A stretch of DNA of 64,000 bases. It comes from Sphingomonas sp. 67-36. Lineage in GTDB: Bacteria > Pseudomonadota > Alphaproteobacteria > Sphingomonadales > Sphingomonadaceae. Location of the stretch: the NCBI GenBank assembly GCA_001897375.1, contig MKSU01000005.1, positions 62,001-126,000 of the forward strand, read 5' to 3'. Shown here piece after piece: positions 44,894 through 55,577 of this stretch. The position numbers and the translations under genes were made by a program. A model generated the notes under the pieces. That model did no database searches. It saw nothing but the letters and a program-made list of their open reading frames with translations, and was not told the DNA's origin. The number at the start of each line of letters is the position of its first letter. Position 1 is the stretch's first letter.

Positions 44894-45838
44894 TCATCGC
44901 CGTTGGCGCGGCCGGACGAAGCGCTGCTCGGTCATCTCCGGCCCCCATTGCCGGCCGGACCATTGCTCGACGCAGGTGAAGCCGAAGCTCTCGTAGAGGT
45001 GCCTTGCCGCCGACAGGCCGCTGACCGTCCACAAATGGGTTTCGGCGAAATCCTGCTCGTCGACGAAAGCCATCGCGGCGGAGAGCAATTTGCGCCCGAC
45101 GCCCCCGCCGCGCGCGCCGTCCGCCGCGACGAAATACCGCAGATGCGCGATATCGTTGCCCAGATCCTCGCCGTCGATCGAGATCGAGCCGACCACCTCC
45201 TCTCCGCGCAGCGCCGACCAGATGGCGTTGCGCGGATTTTCCAGCCGGCTGCAGAGGTCCGCGAGGCCGGTCGCCACGACGCTCTCGAAATGCTGGCCGA
45301 AGCCCGTTTCGCGGGAATAATAGAGCGCGTGCATCTCGGTGACCCGCGCGATCAGCCCGGTGCGATAGCCGCGCGCGATGGTGATGGCCGGAGGCGCCCC
45401 CGCGCTGCCCTCACCGGTGAGGGCGCCGGTGTAGAGGCGCAATCCTTCCAGAACGGCGTGCGCCTGTCCCGGCTGCAGCCGCCCGAGCGCCTCGATCACC
45501 TGCGCATCGGCAAAGGCGTGGATCGCCGCGACGCGGCGCTTCCCTTCCGGCGTGAGCGAGAGGATCTTCACGCGGCCGTCGTCCTCGCCTGCTTCCTCGC
45601 TGACGTCGCCCGCCTCGACGAGCTTCCGCAACATCCGGCTGACGCTCGATTTTTCGAGGTGCAGGCACATGCCGAGATCGCGCGCGGTGACGCCGCCGCG
45701 CTCGATCTCGATCAGCGCATGGACGGCGGACGGCGAAAGCTCGGTCCCCGCGAAGCTCCCGCCCATGAAGCCCCACTCGCGCACGATCGCGCGCGATACG
45801 TTGCGTATGTCCTCGACCAGTTGCGTGGTGGCATCCAT
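44894..45838 (-). CDS. MarR-type regulator fused to a GNAT acetyltransferase
   Basis: A 314-residue two-domain protein. Residues about 1-145 form a MarR winged helix (LSPSAVHALIEIERGGVTARD, LHLEKSSVSRMLRKLVEAGD, wing EEAGEDDGRVKILSLTPEGK). Residues about 155-310 form a GNAT acetyltransferase with the acetyl-CoA loop GGGVGRKLLSAAM and the C-terminal HLYESFGF. Such fusions are recurrent in bacteria; the acetylated substrate and the DNA target are unknown. The ATG at 45838 is preceded by GGAGGAGAGG; an in-frame start 36 bases earlier is weaker. It runs toward the hydrolase gene 43 bases away. Confidence 0.88.
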   Translation of the reverse strand: MDATTQLVEDIRNVSRAIVREWGFMGGSFAGTELSPSAVHALIEIERGGVTARDLGMCLHLEKSSVSRMLRKLVEAGDVSEEAGEDDGRVKILSLTPEGKRRVAAIHAFADAQVIEALGRLQPGQAHAVLEGLRLYTGALTGEGSAGAPPAITIARGYRTGLIARVTEMHALYYSRETGFGQHFESVVATGLADLCSRLENPRNAIWSALRGEEVVGSISIDGEDLGNDIAHLRYFVAADGARGGGVGRKLLSAAMAFVDEQDFAETHLWTVSGLSAARHLYESFGFTCVEQWSGRQWGPEMTEQRFVRPRQRR

Positions 45839-45896
45839 CCCGGCCTCTCCTCCGCACATGGTTGTATCATGCAACTACATTGAGGCAAGAGCGCTG

Positions 45897-46592
45897 TCAG
45901 ACGCCGAGCCATTCCAGATTGCCCGGCAACATTTGCGCAGCGAAATCGACTTGCAGGACTCGTCGTTGAGCATGGCCAACGCTGGCAGCGGATGCGTGGA
46001 GGATCGGGGTGGCATAGGCCCAAACGTCTCCTCGTTGTGCGAGACAGGCGAGGATGCCGAGCCGCTCCACCGCAGCCGGGATTTCCGGCTCGGCTATGCG
46101 CCCCAATCGGTGCGAGCCGGGTGCGATCAGCAGCGGTGCGTTGTTCGCAGGCACGTCGTCGATATGGACCCGCAGTGTCGTCATTCGCTCGATGATCGCG
46201 AATGGCGGCTCGACATGGATCAGCCCGGCTTTGCGACCCCACGGGCCGAAGCCGGGTACTTCGCGCCGCTCACGCACGACGATCGTCCGATCCTGATGCC
46301 AGCCGAGCGACCAGTTGGTGCCGGGTGACTTATCGAACAGGATGGCGCGTACTGGTCGCGCCTCAGGGCCTATGTAATGCCCTGCGATACGCGTCAGAGA
46401 GGGAAGCACGGCGGCGAGGGCGGGATGGCCATGCAAACGGATACCAGCATGACGCTCTGGATATGAGGCGGCGAGGGCGTCCAGATGGGGAAGAATCGAA
46501 AGGGCGGCGTCTGGGTAGAACGCCGCCCCGTCGTTTTGCCAATCAAGGCCCGGGGCGGGAGCGCATCCCGCCCCGGCCAGCCGTGGCTCCAT
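45897..46592 (-). CDS. Phytanoyl-CoA dioxygenase-family protein
   Basis: A 231-residue Fe(II)/2-oxoglutarate-dependent oxygenase. The iron-binding HxD is in [10 protein letters not shown]; the distal histidine is in PILHASAAS and the 2-oxoglutarate arginine in [10 protein letters not shown]. The double-stranded beta-helix context [21 protein letters not shown] is typical of PhyH proteins. The substrate is unknown; small PhyH enzymes act on lipids, amino acids or secondary metabolites. Start at 46592 ([10 protein letters not shown]) is chosen by position and not by strong similarity. Confidence 0.83.
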   Translation of the reverse strand: MEPRLAGAGCAPAPGLDWQNDGAAFYPDAALSILPHLDALAASYPERHAGIRLHGHPALAAVLPSLTRIAGHYIGPEARPVRAILFDKSPGTNWSLGWHQDRTIVVRERREVPGFGPWGRKAGLIHVEPPFAIIERMTTLRVHIDDVPANNAPLLIAPGSHRLGRIAEPEIPAAVERLGILACLAQRGDVWAYATPILHASAASVGHAQRRVLQVDFAAQMLPGNLEWLGV

Positions 46593-46637
46593 GCCTTTGC
46601 TGCGCCCGGCCACCGGCGTGGAGCTACACTCGATGCC

Positions 46638-47567
46638 TCACAGCTTCTGCGTCAGTTCCGGCACCACCTTGAACAGGTCGCCGACCAGGCCGATGTCGGC
46701 GACCTGGAAGATCGGGGCGTCCTCGTCCTTGTTGATGGCGATGATGGTCTTGGAGTCCTTCATGCCGGCGAGGTGCTGGATCGCGCCCGAGATGCCGACC
46801 GCGATATAGACTTCCGGCGCGACGATCTTGCCGGTCTGGCCGACCTGATAGTCGTTCGGCACATAGCCCGCATCCACCGCCGCGCGGCTCGCGCCGACGC
46901 CCGCGCCGAGCTTGTCGGCGAGCGGCTCGATGATCGCGTGGAAGTTCTCGCTGTTCTGGAGCGCGCGGCCGCCCGAGACGATGATCTTCGCGGAGGTGAG
47001 CTCCGGGCGCTCCGACTTGGCGATCTCCTGCCCCTCGAAGGTCGAGAGACCCTTGTCGCCGGTCGAGCCGACCGCCTCGATCGTGCCCGAGCCACCCTCG
47101 GGAGCGGCCTTTTCGAACGCGGTGCCGCGCACGGTGATGACCTTCTTCGCGTCCTTCGTCTGCACGGTCGCGATGGCGTTGCCGGCGTAGATCGGGCGCG
47201 TGAACGTGTCAGGCCCCTCGACCGACAGCACGTCGCTGATCTGCATCACGTCGAGCAGCGCGGCGACGCGCGGCGCGATGTTCTTGCCGTTGCTGGTGGC
47301 GGGCACGACGAAGGCATCGTGATGGCCCATCAGCTCGACGACGAGCGGCGCGACATTCTCGGCCAGCGCATGCGCATAGGCGGCATCGTCCGCGACATGC
47401 ACCTTGCCGACGCCGGCGATCTTCGCGGCCTGATCGGCCACCGCGCCGACGCCCTGCCCGGCGACCAGCAGATGAACCTCGCCCAGCTTCGATGCGGCGG
47501 TCACCGCGGAAAGCGTGGCGTCCTTGACGGTGGCGCCGTCATGTTCGACCCAGACAAGCGTCTTCAC
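46638..47567 (-). CDS. etfA: Electron transfer flavoprotein alpha subunit
   Basis: FAD-bearing half of ETF, 309 residues, which takes electrons from acyl-CoA dehydrogenases (such as 5423-6568) and hands them to ETF-ubiquinone oxidoreductase. The C-terminal FAD domain shows [35 protein letters not shown] and the loop [15 protein letters not shown]. The start overlaps the etfB stop by ATGA. Length is typical. Confidence 0.96.
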   Translation of the reverse strand: MKTLVWVEHDGATVKDATLSAVTAASKLGEVHLLVAGQGVGAVADQAAKIAGVGKVHVADDAAYAHALAENVAPLVVELMGHHDAFVVPATSNGKNIAPRVAALLDVMQISDVLSVEGPDTFTRPIYAGNAIATVQTKDAKKVITVRGTAFEKAAPEGGSGTIEAVGSTGDKGLSTFEGQEIAKSERPELTSAKIIVSGGRALQNSENFHAIIEPLADKLGAGVGASRAAVDAGYVPNDYQVGQTGKIVAPEVYIAVGISGAIQHLAGMKDSKTIIAINKDEDAPIFQVADIGLVGDLFKVVPELTQKL

Positions 47568-48313
47568 TTCGCCACTCCCATTGCCTTGAGTTTCGCGACC
47601 AGCTCATCGACGTCGGCGACCTTCACGCCGGCGGTGCGCTTCGGCGGCTCGACCACCTTCAGCGTGGTGAGGCGCGGGGTGACATCGACGCCGTAATCGG
47701 CCGGCGACTTGGTCGCGAGCGGCTTCGACTTGGCCTTCATGATGTTCGGCAGCGAGGCGTAGCGCGGCTCGTTGAGGCGCAGGTCGGTGGTGACGATCGC
47801 CGGGAGCTTGAACGAATCCGTCTCGAGCCCGCCATCGACCTCGCGAGTGACCTTCACCGTCTCGCCCGAAACCTCGACCTTCGACGCGAAGGTGCCCTGG
47901 CCCCAGCCGAGCAGCCCGGCGAGCATCTGGCCGGTCTGGTTGTTGTCGTCGTCGATCGCCTGCTTGCCGAGGATGATGAGGCCCGGCTGTTCCTCGCCCG
48001 CGATCTTCGCGAGAATCTTGGCGATCGCCAGCGGCTCCGCCTTCTCGTCGCTCTGGACGAGGATCGCGCGGTCCGCGCCCATCGCCAGCGCGGTGCGCAG
48101 CGTTTCCTGGCACTTCGCCTCGCCGATCGACACCGCGACGATCTCGGTCACGACGCCCTTTTCCTTCAGGCGGATCGCTTCCTCGACCGCGATCTCGTCG
48201 AACGGGTTCATCGACATCTTCACGTTGGCGAGGTCGACGCCCGACCCATCCGCCTTCACGCGAGGCTTCACGTTATAGTCAAGCACTCGCTTGACCGGAA
48301 CCAGCACCTTCAT
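47564..48313 (-). CDS. etfB: Electron transfer flavoprotein beta subunit
   Basis: AMP-binding half of ETF, 249 residues. [20 protein letters not shown] opens the chain; [39 protein letters not shown] and [20 protein letters not shown] are family signatures. The ATG at 48313 is chosen because GGAG lies 8 bases upstream; the upstream ATG at 48328 contains that GGAG itself. It precedes etfA in the normal order. Confidence 0.96.
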   Translation of the reverse strand: MKVLVPVKRVLDYNVKPRVKADGSGVDLANVKMSMNPFDEIAVEEAIRLKEKGVVTEIVAVSIGEAKCQETLRTALAMGADRAILVQSDEKAEPLAIAKILAKIAGEEQPGLIILGKQAIDDDNNQTGQMLAGLLGWGQGTFASKVEVSGETVKVTREVDGGLETDSFKLPAIVTTDLRLNEPRYASLPNIMKAKSKPLATKSPADYGVDVTPRLTTLKVVEPPKRTAGVKVADVDELVAKLKAMGVAK

Positions 48314-48597
48314 CGGCTGTGTCTCCATTGGCGCTATCTTCGAACAGTGGGCTCGCTAATGCAGCAGAATCGGCGCAAGTCCAGCCCAAACGTCCTTCCG
48401 GGGGGATCGGGCGACCCTTTGGCGCGACGCGGGCGCGCAATATTGTGGCGGGCTAGGCGTTATCCGCCCGAAATTCATTGCGTGCGCGTAACCGTGCCGC
48501 GATCGAAAACTACGAGAGAGCGGCATAGCGAAAGGGCGAGGAGGCGGGGTTACCCCGGCCTTCCCGCCCCTTGCTGAATCGGAATGAACCCGGATCA
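48314..48597. other. Intergenic stretch between etfB and a repeat
   Basis: 284 bases without a convincing gene on either strand. It should hold the etfBA promoter near 48330-48450, where AT-rich words (AATATTG, TTCATTG) occur, but no clear -35/-10 pair was identified. The far end (48540-48597) is GC-rich and leads into the palindromic repeat. Confidence 0.4.
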
Positions 48598-48690
48598 GGC
48601 CGGCGCGGCAAAGCCGCGCCGTCGGTCGGCGGGTGCGAACACCCGCCGCCGGCCGGGCTTGTTCGTCTCGCGGGCAGCGTCGCTGCCCGC
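48598..48690. repeat. Double-hairpin palindromic repeat, copy C, plus a third hairpin
   Basis: Hairpin 1: GGCGCGGC, AAA loop, GCCGCGCC. Linker GTCGGT. Hairpin 2: CGGCGGGTG, CGAA loop, CACCCGCCG. An outer pair GGCCGGC/GCCGGCC frames both. A third stem CGCGGGCAGC, GTC loop, GCTGCCCGCG follows at about 48669-48691, just after the sucC stop. The layout matches copies A and B. It may serve as the sucC 3' end structure. Confidence 0.75.
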
Positions 48691-48697
48691 GTGCGAA

Positions 48698-49897
<1,200 letters not shown>

Positions 49898-50013
49898 GGG
49901 ATGCGTGGCCTCACCATATAGGAAACGGGCGGCCTAAAGCACACGGGGGGACGGGAATCCACCCCAAGGTGCATGGGCTGGCGCGGGTTTCGCATTTGTT
50001 CTAACCGGCGGTC

Positions 50014-52725
50014 GTGACCGTTCTTCCCTATCCCGCGCTGCATGCCAGCCATTCCGGCGTGTGGATCGCCGGGGAGGGAGAGGTGCGCGCGATCGGGCGC
50101 GGCGAGGCGATCCGCATCGCCGCCGACACGCCGGTGATCCTGCTCAACGCCCCGCTGATCGGGCAGCGACTCGGCTATGGCGAGCTTTCCGGGCTGGACC
50201 TGCTGGAGCTGTTCGCTTTCCTGCGGCCGGCGCGCTTCATGGTGCCGACGCCCAAGGGCCTCGCCGCCGCGACGGGGCTGGAGCCGCCTGCCGACGATGC
50301 CGCGATCGCGCCATTCCTGCGCGCGGCGGCCGAACGACTGCTGGCGACGCCCGACGGCGACTGGCCGGAACGCGAGGGCGCATGGACCGCCGCGCAGACG
50401 CTGTTCCGCCTGCGCTGGCCGTGGGCGCCGCTGCTCGCCGATCGCATCGCGCGGCCGCGCGGGGCGGAGCGCTGGCTGTTCTCGCGCCTGCCGGAATGGG
50501 AGGAGACCGCGCCGCGCCCGATGCCGCGCACGATCGCGCTCGACGGCGATGCGGTGCAGGAGCGGCTGGCGCGCCTCACCGGCGCCACGCGCGAGCCGCG
50601 CCCCGGTCAGCGCGCCTATGCCGGCGCGGCGGCCGACGCCTTCGCCCCGCGAATCGCGCGCGACTCGCCCAATCTGGTGCTGGCGGAGGCGGGGACGGGG
50701 ATCGGCAAGACATTGGGCTATCTCGCCCCCGCCTCGCTCTGGGCCGAACAGGCGCAGGGCGCGGTGTGGATCAGCACCTACACCAAGGCGCTGCAACGCC
50801 AGCTTTCGCACGAGACGGCGCGGCTCCATCCCGATCCCGCCGCGCGCAAGGCGCGTGTCGTCACGCGCAAGGGGCGCGAGAATTACCTCTGCCTGCTCAA
50901 TCTGGAGGACGCGCTGCAAGGGGGATTCTCCGGCCGCGCGGCGATCCTCGCGCAGATGGTGGCGCGCTGGGCGGCCTATAGCGCGGACGGCGACATGGTG
51001 GGCGGCGACCTGCCGGGCTGGCTCGTCACCCTGTTCCGCCGCAATGGCACGGCGGCGCTGACCGACCGGCGCGGCGAATGCGTCTATGCCGGCTGCCCGC
51101 ATTACCGGAAATGCTTCATCGAGCACGCCGCGCGCGCCTCGGTGGAGGCGGATATCGTCATCGCCAATCACGCGCTGGTGATGGTCAACGCCGCGCGCGG
51201 GCGGGAAACCGCGACTCGCCCGACGCGCTACGTGTTCGACGAGGGCCATCACCTGTTCGACGCGGCCGACGCGATGTTCTCCACCGCGCTGACGGGGCAG
51301 GAGACGATCGAGCTGCGCCGCTGGATTCTCGGCCCGGAGGGAAGCGGGCGCGGGCGGCGGCGCGGGCTGGCGGCGCGATTGTCCGACGTGGCGAGCTATG
51401 ACGAGGCGGGCGGCCGCGCGATCTCGGACGCGGTGGCGGCGGCGCAGGCGCTGGCGAGCGACGGCTGGCTCGCGCGGCTGGGCGAGGGCGCGCCGTTCGG
51501 GGCGATCGAGGCGCTGCTCGCGGCGGTGCGCGGCGTGGTCTACGCCCGCGCGGAGCAGCCGGGCGACGCCGGCTATGGCCTCGAAACCGAGATCGCCGAG
51601 CCGCCGGCCGCGCTGATCGACGCCGCTGGCCCGGCCGCGCAGGCGCTCGACGCCCTGCTCCGCCCGCTGGTGACGCTCGGCAAGCGGCTGGAGGCGGTGC
51701 TGGCCGAAGCGCCGGACTGGATGGACGGGCAGGCGCGCGCGCGGATCGAGGGCGCGATCGCCTCGCTCGGCTGGCGCGCCGAGACGGTGGCGGCGTGGCT
51801 GTCGCTGCTGGCGCGGGTCGGCGGCCCGGCGGACGCGGATTTCGTCGACTGGCTGGCGGTCGACCGGATCGAGGGGCGCGAGTTCGATATCGGCCTCCAC
51901 CGCCACTGGCTCGATCCGACGCGGCCCTTCGCGGAAGTGGTGCTGAAGCCGGCGCATGGCGCGCTCGTCACCTCCGCCACGCTCACCGCCGGCGGCGACT
52001 GGAACACGGCGGAGGCGCGGGTCGGTGCGCCGCACCTCTCCATGCCGCCCGAGCGGTTCGAGGCGGCCAGCCCGTTCGACTACGCGGCCTGTGCCGAGGT
52101 GCTGATCGTCACCGACGTGAAGCGCGGCGATCAGGCCGCGCTCGCCAACGCCTATGCGCGGCTGATCGAGGCGGCGGGCGGCGGGACGCTCGGACTGTTC
52201 ACCGCGATCCGGCGGCTGCGCGGCGTCCATGCCGCGATCGCCGACCGGCTGGCGCGCGCCGGCCTGCCGCTCCACGCGCAGCATGTCGATCCGATCGACA
52301 CCGGGACGCTGGTCGATATCTTCCGCGACGATCCGCACGCCTCATTGCTCGGCACCGACGCCTTGCGCGACGGCGTGGACGTGCCGGGCGATTCGCTGCG
52401 GCTGGTGGTGATGGAGGGCGTGCCGTGGCCCAAGCCGAGCGTGCTCCACGCCGCCCGGCGGCTTGCGGGCGGGGGCAGCGCCCATGACGACCGCATCGTC
52501 CGCGCGCGGCTGGCGCAGGCGTTCGGGCGGCTGATCCGTTCGGCGCGGGATCGCGGCGCATTCGTATTGCTCTCGGCGGCGATGCCGTCGCGCCTGCTCA
52601 CCGCCTTCCCGCCGGGCGTGGCGATCGCGCGGGTGCCGCTCGACGAAGCGATCGTGCGGGTGCGGCAGCGTCTTTCCTCCGGCGCGCGTCTGGGGCATGA
52701 GGCTGCTCCCGCCGACCCGAACTGA
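50014..52725 (+). CDS. DinG/XPD-type ATP-dependent DNA helicase
   Basis: A 903-residue superfamily 2 helicase of the XPD/DinG group. Walker A is in AEAGTGIGKTLGYL, DEAH box reads DEGHHLFD, and four cysteines (YLCLLN, ECVYAGCPHYRKCF) fit the iron-sulfur cluster site of this family. About 215 residues precede the helicase core and resemble no domain I can name. The C-terminal helicase domain ends with QAFGRLIRSARDRG. Role in repair of G-quadruplexes or R-loops is inferred from the family. The start is GTG at 50014; it diverges from sucC. Confidence 0.9.
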   Translation: MTVLPYPALHASHSGVWIAGEGEVRAIGRGEAIRIAADTPVILLNAPLIGQRLGYGELSGLDLLELFAFLRPARFMVPTPKGLAAATGLEPPADDAAIAPFLRAAAERLLATPDGDWPEREGAWTAAQTLFRLRWPWAPLLADRIARPRGAERWLFSRLPEWEETAPRPMPRTIALDGDAVQERLARLTGATREPRPGQRAYAGAAADAFAPRIARDSPNLVLAEAGTGIGKTLGYLAPASLWAEQAQGAVWISTYTKALQRQLSHETARLHPDPAARKARVVTRKGRENYLCLLNLEDALQGGFSGRAAILAQMVARWAAYSADGDMVGGDLPGWLVTLFRRNGTAALTDRRGECVYAGCPHYRKCFIEHAARASVEADIVIANHALVMVNAARGRETATRPTRYVFDEGHHLFDAADAMFSTALTGQETIELRRWILGPEGSGRGRRRGLAARLSDVASYDEAGGRAISDAVAAAQALASDGWLARLGEGAPFGAIEALLAAVRGVVYARAEQPGDAGYGLETEIAEPPAALIDAAGPAAQALDALLRPLVTLGKRLEAVLAEAPDWMDGQARARIEGAIASLGWRAETVAAWLSLLARVGGPADADFVDWLAVDRIEGREFDIGLHRHWLDPTRPFAEVVLKPAHGALVTSATLTAGGDWNTAEARVGAPHLSMPPERFEAASPFDYAACAEVLIVTDVKRGDQAALANAYARLIEAAGGGTLGLFTAIRRLRGVHAAIADRLARAGLPLHAQHVDPIDTGTLVDIFRDDPHASLLGTDALRDGVDVPGDSLRLVVMEGVPWPKPSVLHAARRLAGGGSAHDDRIVRARLAQAFGRLIRSARDRGAFVLLSAAMPSRLLTAFPPGVAIARVPLDEAIVRVRQRLSSGARLGHEAAPADPN

Positions 52726-52740
52726 CGGAGAATTCCCCTC

Positions 52741-53280
52741 GTGAAGACGCTGACGCTGCTGCGCCACGCCAAATCCGGGTGGGACGATCCGGTCGCGCGC
52801 GATTTCGATCGCCCGCTCAACGCCAAGGGGCACCGCGCGGCGAAGGCGATGGGGCGGCACATGCGCGCGCTCGGCCTCGCCTTCGATCATGTCGTCGCCT
52901 CGCCGGCGGTGCGCGTGGTGGAGACGGTCGGGGAGGTCGCCGCCGGTTATGGCGCGCCGATCGATCCGGCGTGGGACCGGCGGGTCTATCTCGCTTCCTC
53001 CGCGATGCTGCTCGACGTGGTGCGCGAGACGCCGGGCGACGCCGGGCGGCTGCTGCTGGTCGGCCACAATCCGGGGCTGGAGGATCTGGTGCTGCTGCTC
53101 GTGCCGCACGGCGGCGGGGCGCTGCGCGAGGAGGTGGAGGAGAAATACCCCACCGCGACGCTGGCGGAACTCACCTTCGATATCGACGACTGGGCCGATG
53201 CCGCGCCGGGCCGCGCGACGCTCACCCGCTTCGTCCGCCCGCGCGACGTGGACGCCGCGCTCGGGCCGGGGACGGATTGA
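52741..53280 (+). CDS. SixA-type phosphohistidine phosphatase
   Basis: A 179-residue histidine-phosphatase-fold protein. The RHG motif reads LTLLRHAKSGW and the second histidine lies in LLLVGHNPGLEDL; DFDRPLNAKGHRAAKAMG is a SixA-type segment. SixA removes phosphate from phosphohistidine in relay proteins; whether that is the substrate here is unknown. Starts with GTG at 52741, 15 bases after the helicase, so the two are probably cotranscribed. Confidence 0.88.
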   Translation: MKTLTLLRHAKSGWDDPVARDFDRPLNAKGHRAAKAMGRHMRALGLAFDHVVASPAVRVVETVGEVAAGYGAPIDPAWDRRVYLASSAMLLDVVRETPGDAGRLLLVGHNPGLEDLVLLLVPHGGGALREEVEEKYPTATLAELTFDIDDWADAAPGRATLTRFVRPRDVDAALGPGTD

Positions 53281-53295
53281 GCGCGACCTTTCGCG

Positions 53296-53811
53296 CTATT
53301 TCCCCAATTTTCCCTTCAGGGCCGCGAGCGCGCCGAACGGGCCGGCCTGATCCTCCCCCGCCACGCCGGCCTCGCGCAGCGCCTCCGCCGCGCGCGGGCC
53401 GCGCGGGAAGGGATCGAGCGCCAGCGCCAGCGTCTCCGCCGCCGCCTCGCCGAGGTCGATCGCGCCGCCCTCGATCTCGATCGTGTCGAGCGCGTCCTCG
53501 TCCAGCTCCACTTCCTCGCCCGATTCGCCCGGCGGCACGAAGCGCAGCGCGACCGTCTCGTCCACCGTCGCCGGCAGCGGGTCGCCGGTCACCGAGCACG
53601 CCTGCGCCACCGCCGCCGTCACGCGGCCGTCGGCGCGGATGCCGGCGATGTCGCGGCGGATCGTGAACCGTGCCTCCAGCCGCTCGATCGCGATCAGTCC
53701 GAATCGTGCGGCGAGCCGGCGACGCTCCTCGGCGTCGGCGGCGATCGCCACCTCGCGCGCCTCGCCGCCGATCGTGTCGAGCCGCTCCGGGCGGGAAAAC
53801 TCCGGCGTCAT
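53296..53811 (-). CDS. DUF177 (YceD) family protein
   Basis: A 171-residue acidic protein of the YceD/DUF177 family, thought to take part in large-subunit rRNA or ribosome metabolism. Segments ERLDTIGGEAREVAIAADA and RVTAAVAQACSVTGDPLPATV, with the family cysteine, and the acidic DALDTIEIEGGAIDLGEAAAE fit. In most bacteria it neighbours rpmF and plsX; here it follows the bc1-chaperone gene (ATGA overlap) and lies 11 kb from rpmF. Confidence 0.87.
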   Translation of the reverse strand: MTPEFSRPERLDTIGGEAREVAIAADAEERRRLAARFGLIAIERLEARFTIRRDIAGIRADGRVTAAVAQACSVTGDPLPATVDETVALRFVPPGESGEEVELDEDALDTIEIEGGAIDLGEAAAETLALALDPFPRGPRAAEALREAGVAGEDQAGPFGALAALKGKLGK

Positions 53812-54329
53812 GGCAATTCTCCGCGGTCGAGCGCGTCGAGCGGCACCGCCTTCAGCGCCGCGTGGAAGGCGAGCAGACGGTCGCGCACATGTGCCACCGC
53901 GGCGGCGGCCGGCGGATCGCCGCGCCACAGGTTGCGCGCCAGCGCCTCGTCCAGCGTGTCGTGCGCCACGCCCTCGCGATAGGCGCCGAGCCGCCCGCCG
54001 AGCATCCCCATCATCCGCCCGACCTGCTTGCCCACCACCATGTCGCCGAAGCCGATCTGGCGCACCTGCGCGTCCATGTCGTCGATGAACCGCTCGGTGA
54101 GGTGCGCGCTCATCTGCGCCGCCGCCGGATCGTCCTCCAGCCGCAGCAGCACGAAGGCGGTGATCGCCGCCACCATGTCGAATCGCCCGTCGAGCGTATC
54201 GGGCGCCGCGCCCTCCAGATACCAGTGCGGCTGGCGCGCGCGTGCCACCACCGCGTGATACAGCGGCAGCGCCGCATCCCGGTCCGGCGCCTTGCCGAGC
54301 CGCCCGCGCAACCTGTCGAGAAATCCCAC
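53808..54329 (-). CDS. Ubiquinol-cytochrome c chaperone (CBP3-type)
   Basis: A protein of 173 residues that helps assemble cytochrome b of complex III. The helical domain shows AVVARARQPHWYLEG, DTLDGRFDMVAAITAFVLLRL and LTERFIDDMDAQVRQIGFGD, all typical of the CBP3/UQCC group. Start choice is uncertain: GTG at 54329 gives MGFLDRLRGRLGK, the usual beginning, while an ATG at 54353 adds eight residues. It diverges from bamE, a common alphaproteobacterial arrangement. Confidence 0.85.
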   Translation of the reverse strand: MGFLDRLRGRLGKAPDRDAALPLYHAVVARARQPHWYLEGAAPDTLDGRFDMVAAITAFVLLRLEDDPAAAQMSAHLTERFIDDMDAQVRQIGFGDMVVGKQVGRMMGMLGGRLGAYREGVAHDTLDEALARNLWRGDPPAAAAVAHVRDRLLAFHAALKAVPLDALDRGELP

Positions 54330-54442
54330 GCCTGTTCCCGTCCTTCTCGTCATTGCCTTGTGTCGTCCTGCCGCCCGGCATATTGAGGCGTTCGGCTGCG
54401 GACGCAATGTGCCGCGCAACCGTCAAAGTTCGCGGAGTATCC

Positions 54443-54910
54443 ATGCGCCAACCCATCCTGATCGCCGCGCTCGCCGGGATCGTGCTCGCGGGCTGCACCC
54501 CGCTCCGCTCGCATCAGGGCTATGTCGTCGATGCCGATCTGGTGAATGCCATCCAGCCGGGAGTCGACAATCGCGATTCGGTGCTCGCGACGCTCGGCCA
54601 CCCGACCTTCGCCGCGCAGTTCAACCAGGGCGACTGGTATTACATCTCGCGCGACAGCCGCAACCTTGCGTACAAGCTGCCCAAGGTGAAGGACCAGCTC
54701 ACCATGCAGATCAGCTTCGATCGCAACGGCACGGTGACGGCGGTGCGCCGCTCCGGCAAGGAGCAGGTCGCCTCGATCACGCCGATGAAGAAGACCACGC
54801 CGACGCTGGGCCGCAAGCGCGGCTTCTTCTCCGATCTGTTCGGCAACATCGGCGCGGTCGGCGCCGCCGGCATGGGCGGCCCGGCGGGCGGCGGGCGCGA
54901 TACGCCGTAA
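54443..54910 (+). CDS. bamE: Outer-membrane assembly lipoprotein BamE
   Basis: Lipoprotein of 155 residues of the BAM complex. MRQPILIAALAGIVLAGCT has a lipobox with cysteine at residue 18. The BamE domain (VVDADLVNAIQPGVDNRDSV, LGHPTFAAQFNQGDWYYIS) follows, and the C-terminus has a Gly-rich tail of about 25 residues not needed for the fold. The ATG at 54443 is close to the signal peptide start; upstream in-frame codons are not signal-like. Confidence 0.92.
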   Translation: MRQPILIAALAGIVLAGCTPLRSHQGYVVDADLVNAIQPGVDNRDSVLATLGHPTFAAQFNQGDWYYISRDSRNLAYKLPKVKDQLTMQISFDRNGTVTAVRRSGKEQVASITPMKKTTPTLGRKRGFFSDLFGNIGAVGAAGMGGPAGGGRDTP

Positions 54911-55030
54911 CGCGCCACCTTGCTCTTTCCTGACGAAGGCGTTCGCGGCGCGTTCAGCGGCGCGTTGCGATAACCCGATCCGTCGCGATGCGGCTTATCG
55001 CCGTACCGTCGAGGGAAAAGGAGAACGATA

Positions 55031-55528
55031 ATGCGTAAGTTGATGATCGGCGTGCTGATGGCCGCCACCGCCTTCCCGGCGGTCGCCTCCGCGCAGACCT
55101 ATCAGGATTTGCGCCGCGACCGGCAGGATGTCCGTCAGCAGCAGCATGAGCTGAACCAGGCCCGCCGTTATGGCGACCGCCATGACGTGCGCCGCGAGCA
55201 GCGTGACGTGCGTGACGCCCGCCGGAATCTGGCGGAGGACCGCAACCGCGCCTGGGGCCGCGACGACTGGCGCGGCTGGCGCAACCAGAACCGCAATCTC
55301 TACGCACGCGGCAACTGGAACGCGCCGTTCCGCTACCAGAATTTCCGCGTCGGCGCGCGGATCGCGCCGAGCTATTACGGCCAGCGTTACTGGATCGTCG
55401 ATCCGTGGCGCTATCGCCTGCCGCCGGCGCGCCCCAACACGCGCTGGGTGCGCCACTATAACGACGTGCTGCTGATCGACTATCGTCGCGGCGTCGTCGT
55501 GGACGTGATCCGCAACTTCTACTGGTAG
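55031..55528 (+). CDS. RcnB-like periplasmic protein
   Basis: A 165-residue exported protein: signal peptide MRKLMIGVLMAATAFPAVASA, then a highly charged, Arg/Asp/Gln-rich helical region (residues about 23-85, with repeated RRDRQDVRQQQ-like words) and a C-terminal domain WIVDPWRYRLPPARP, VRHYNDVLLIDYRRGVVVDV that matches the RcnB/DUF family. In E. coli RcnB tunes nickel/cobalt efflux; that role is not shown here. GGAAAAGGAG stands before the ATG. Confidence 0.85.
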   Translation: MRKLMIGVLMAATAFPAVASAQTYQDLRRDRQDVRQQQHELNQARRYGDRHDVRREQRDVRDARRNLAEDRNRAWGRDDWRGWRNQNRNLYARGNWNAPFRYQNFRVGARIAPSYYGQRYWIVDPWRYRLPPARPNTRWVRHYNDVLLIDYRRGVVVDVIRNFYW

Positions 55529-55541
55529 GAAGCGGATCGGG

Positions 55542-55573
55542 CGGCCGCCGGCATCATGTGCCGGCGGCCGTTT
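55542..55573. terminator. Terminator between convergent RcnB-like and rnk genes
   Basis: An 11-base perfect stem CGGCCGCCGGC / GCCGGCGGCCG with a 7-base loop, followed by TTT on the plus strand. It sits 13 bases after the RcnB-like stop and 5 before the rnk stop, so it probably serves both. Confidence 0.8.
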
Positions 55574-55577
55574 CGCG

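Noticed and set aside
46593..46637. Start of the PhyH gene at 46613
   Set aside because: Adds seven residues without family support; 46592 is an ATG closer to the conserved part, but this remains uncertain.
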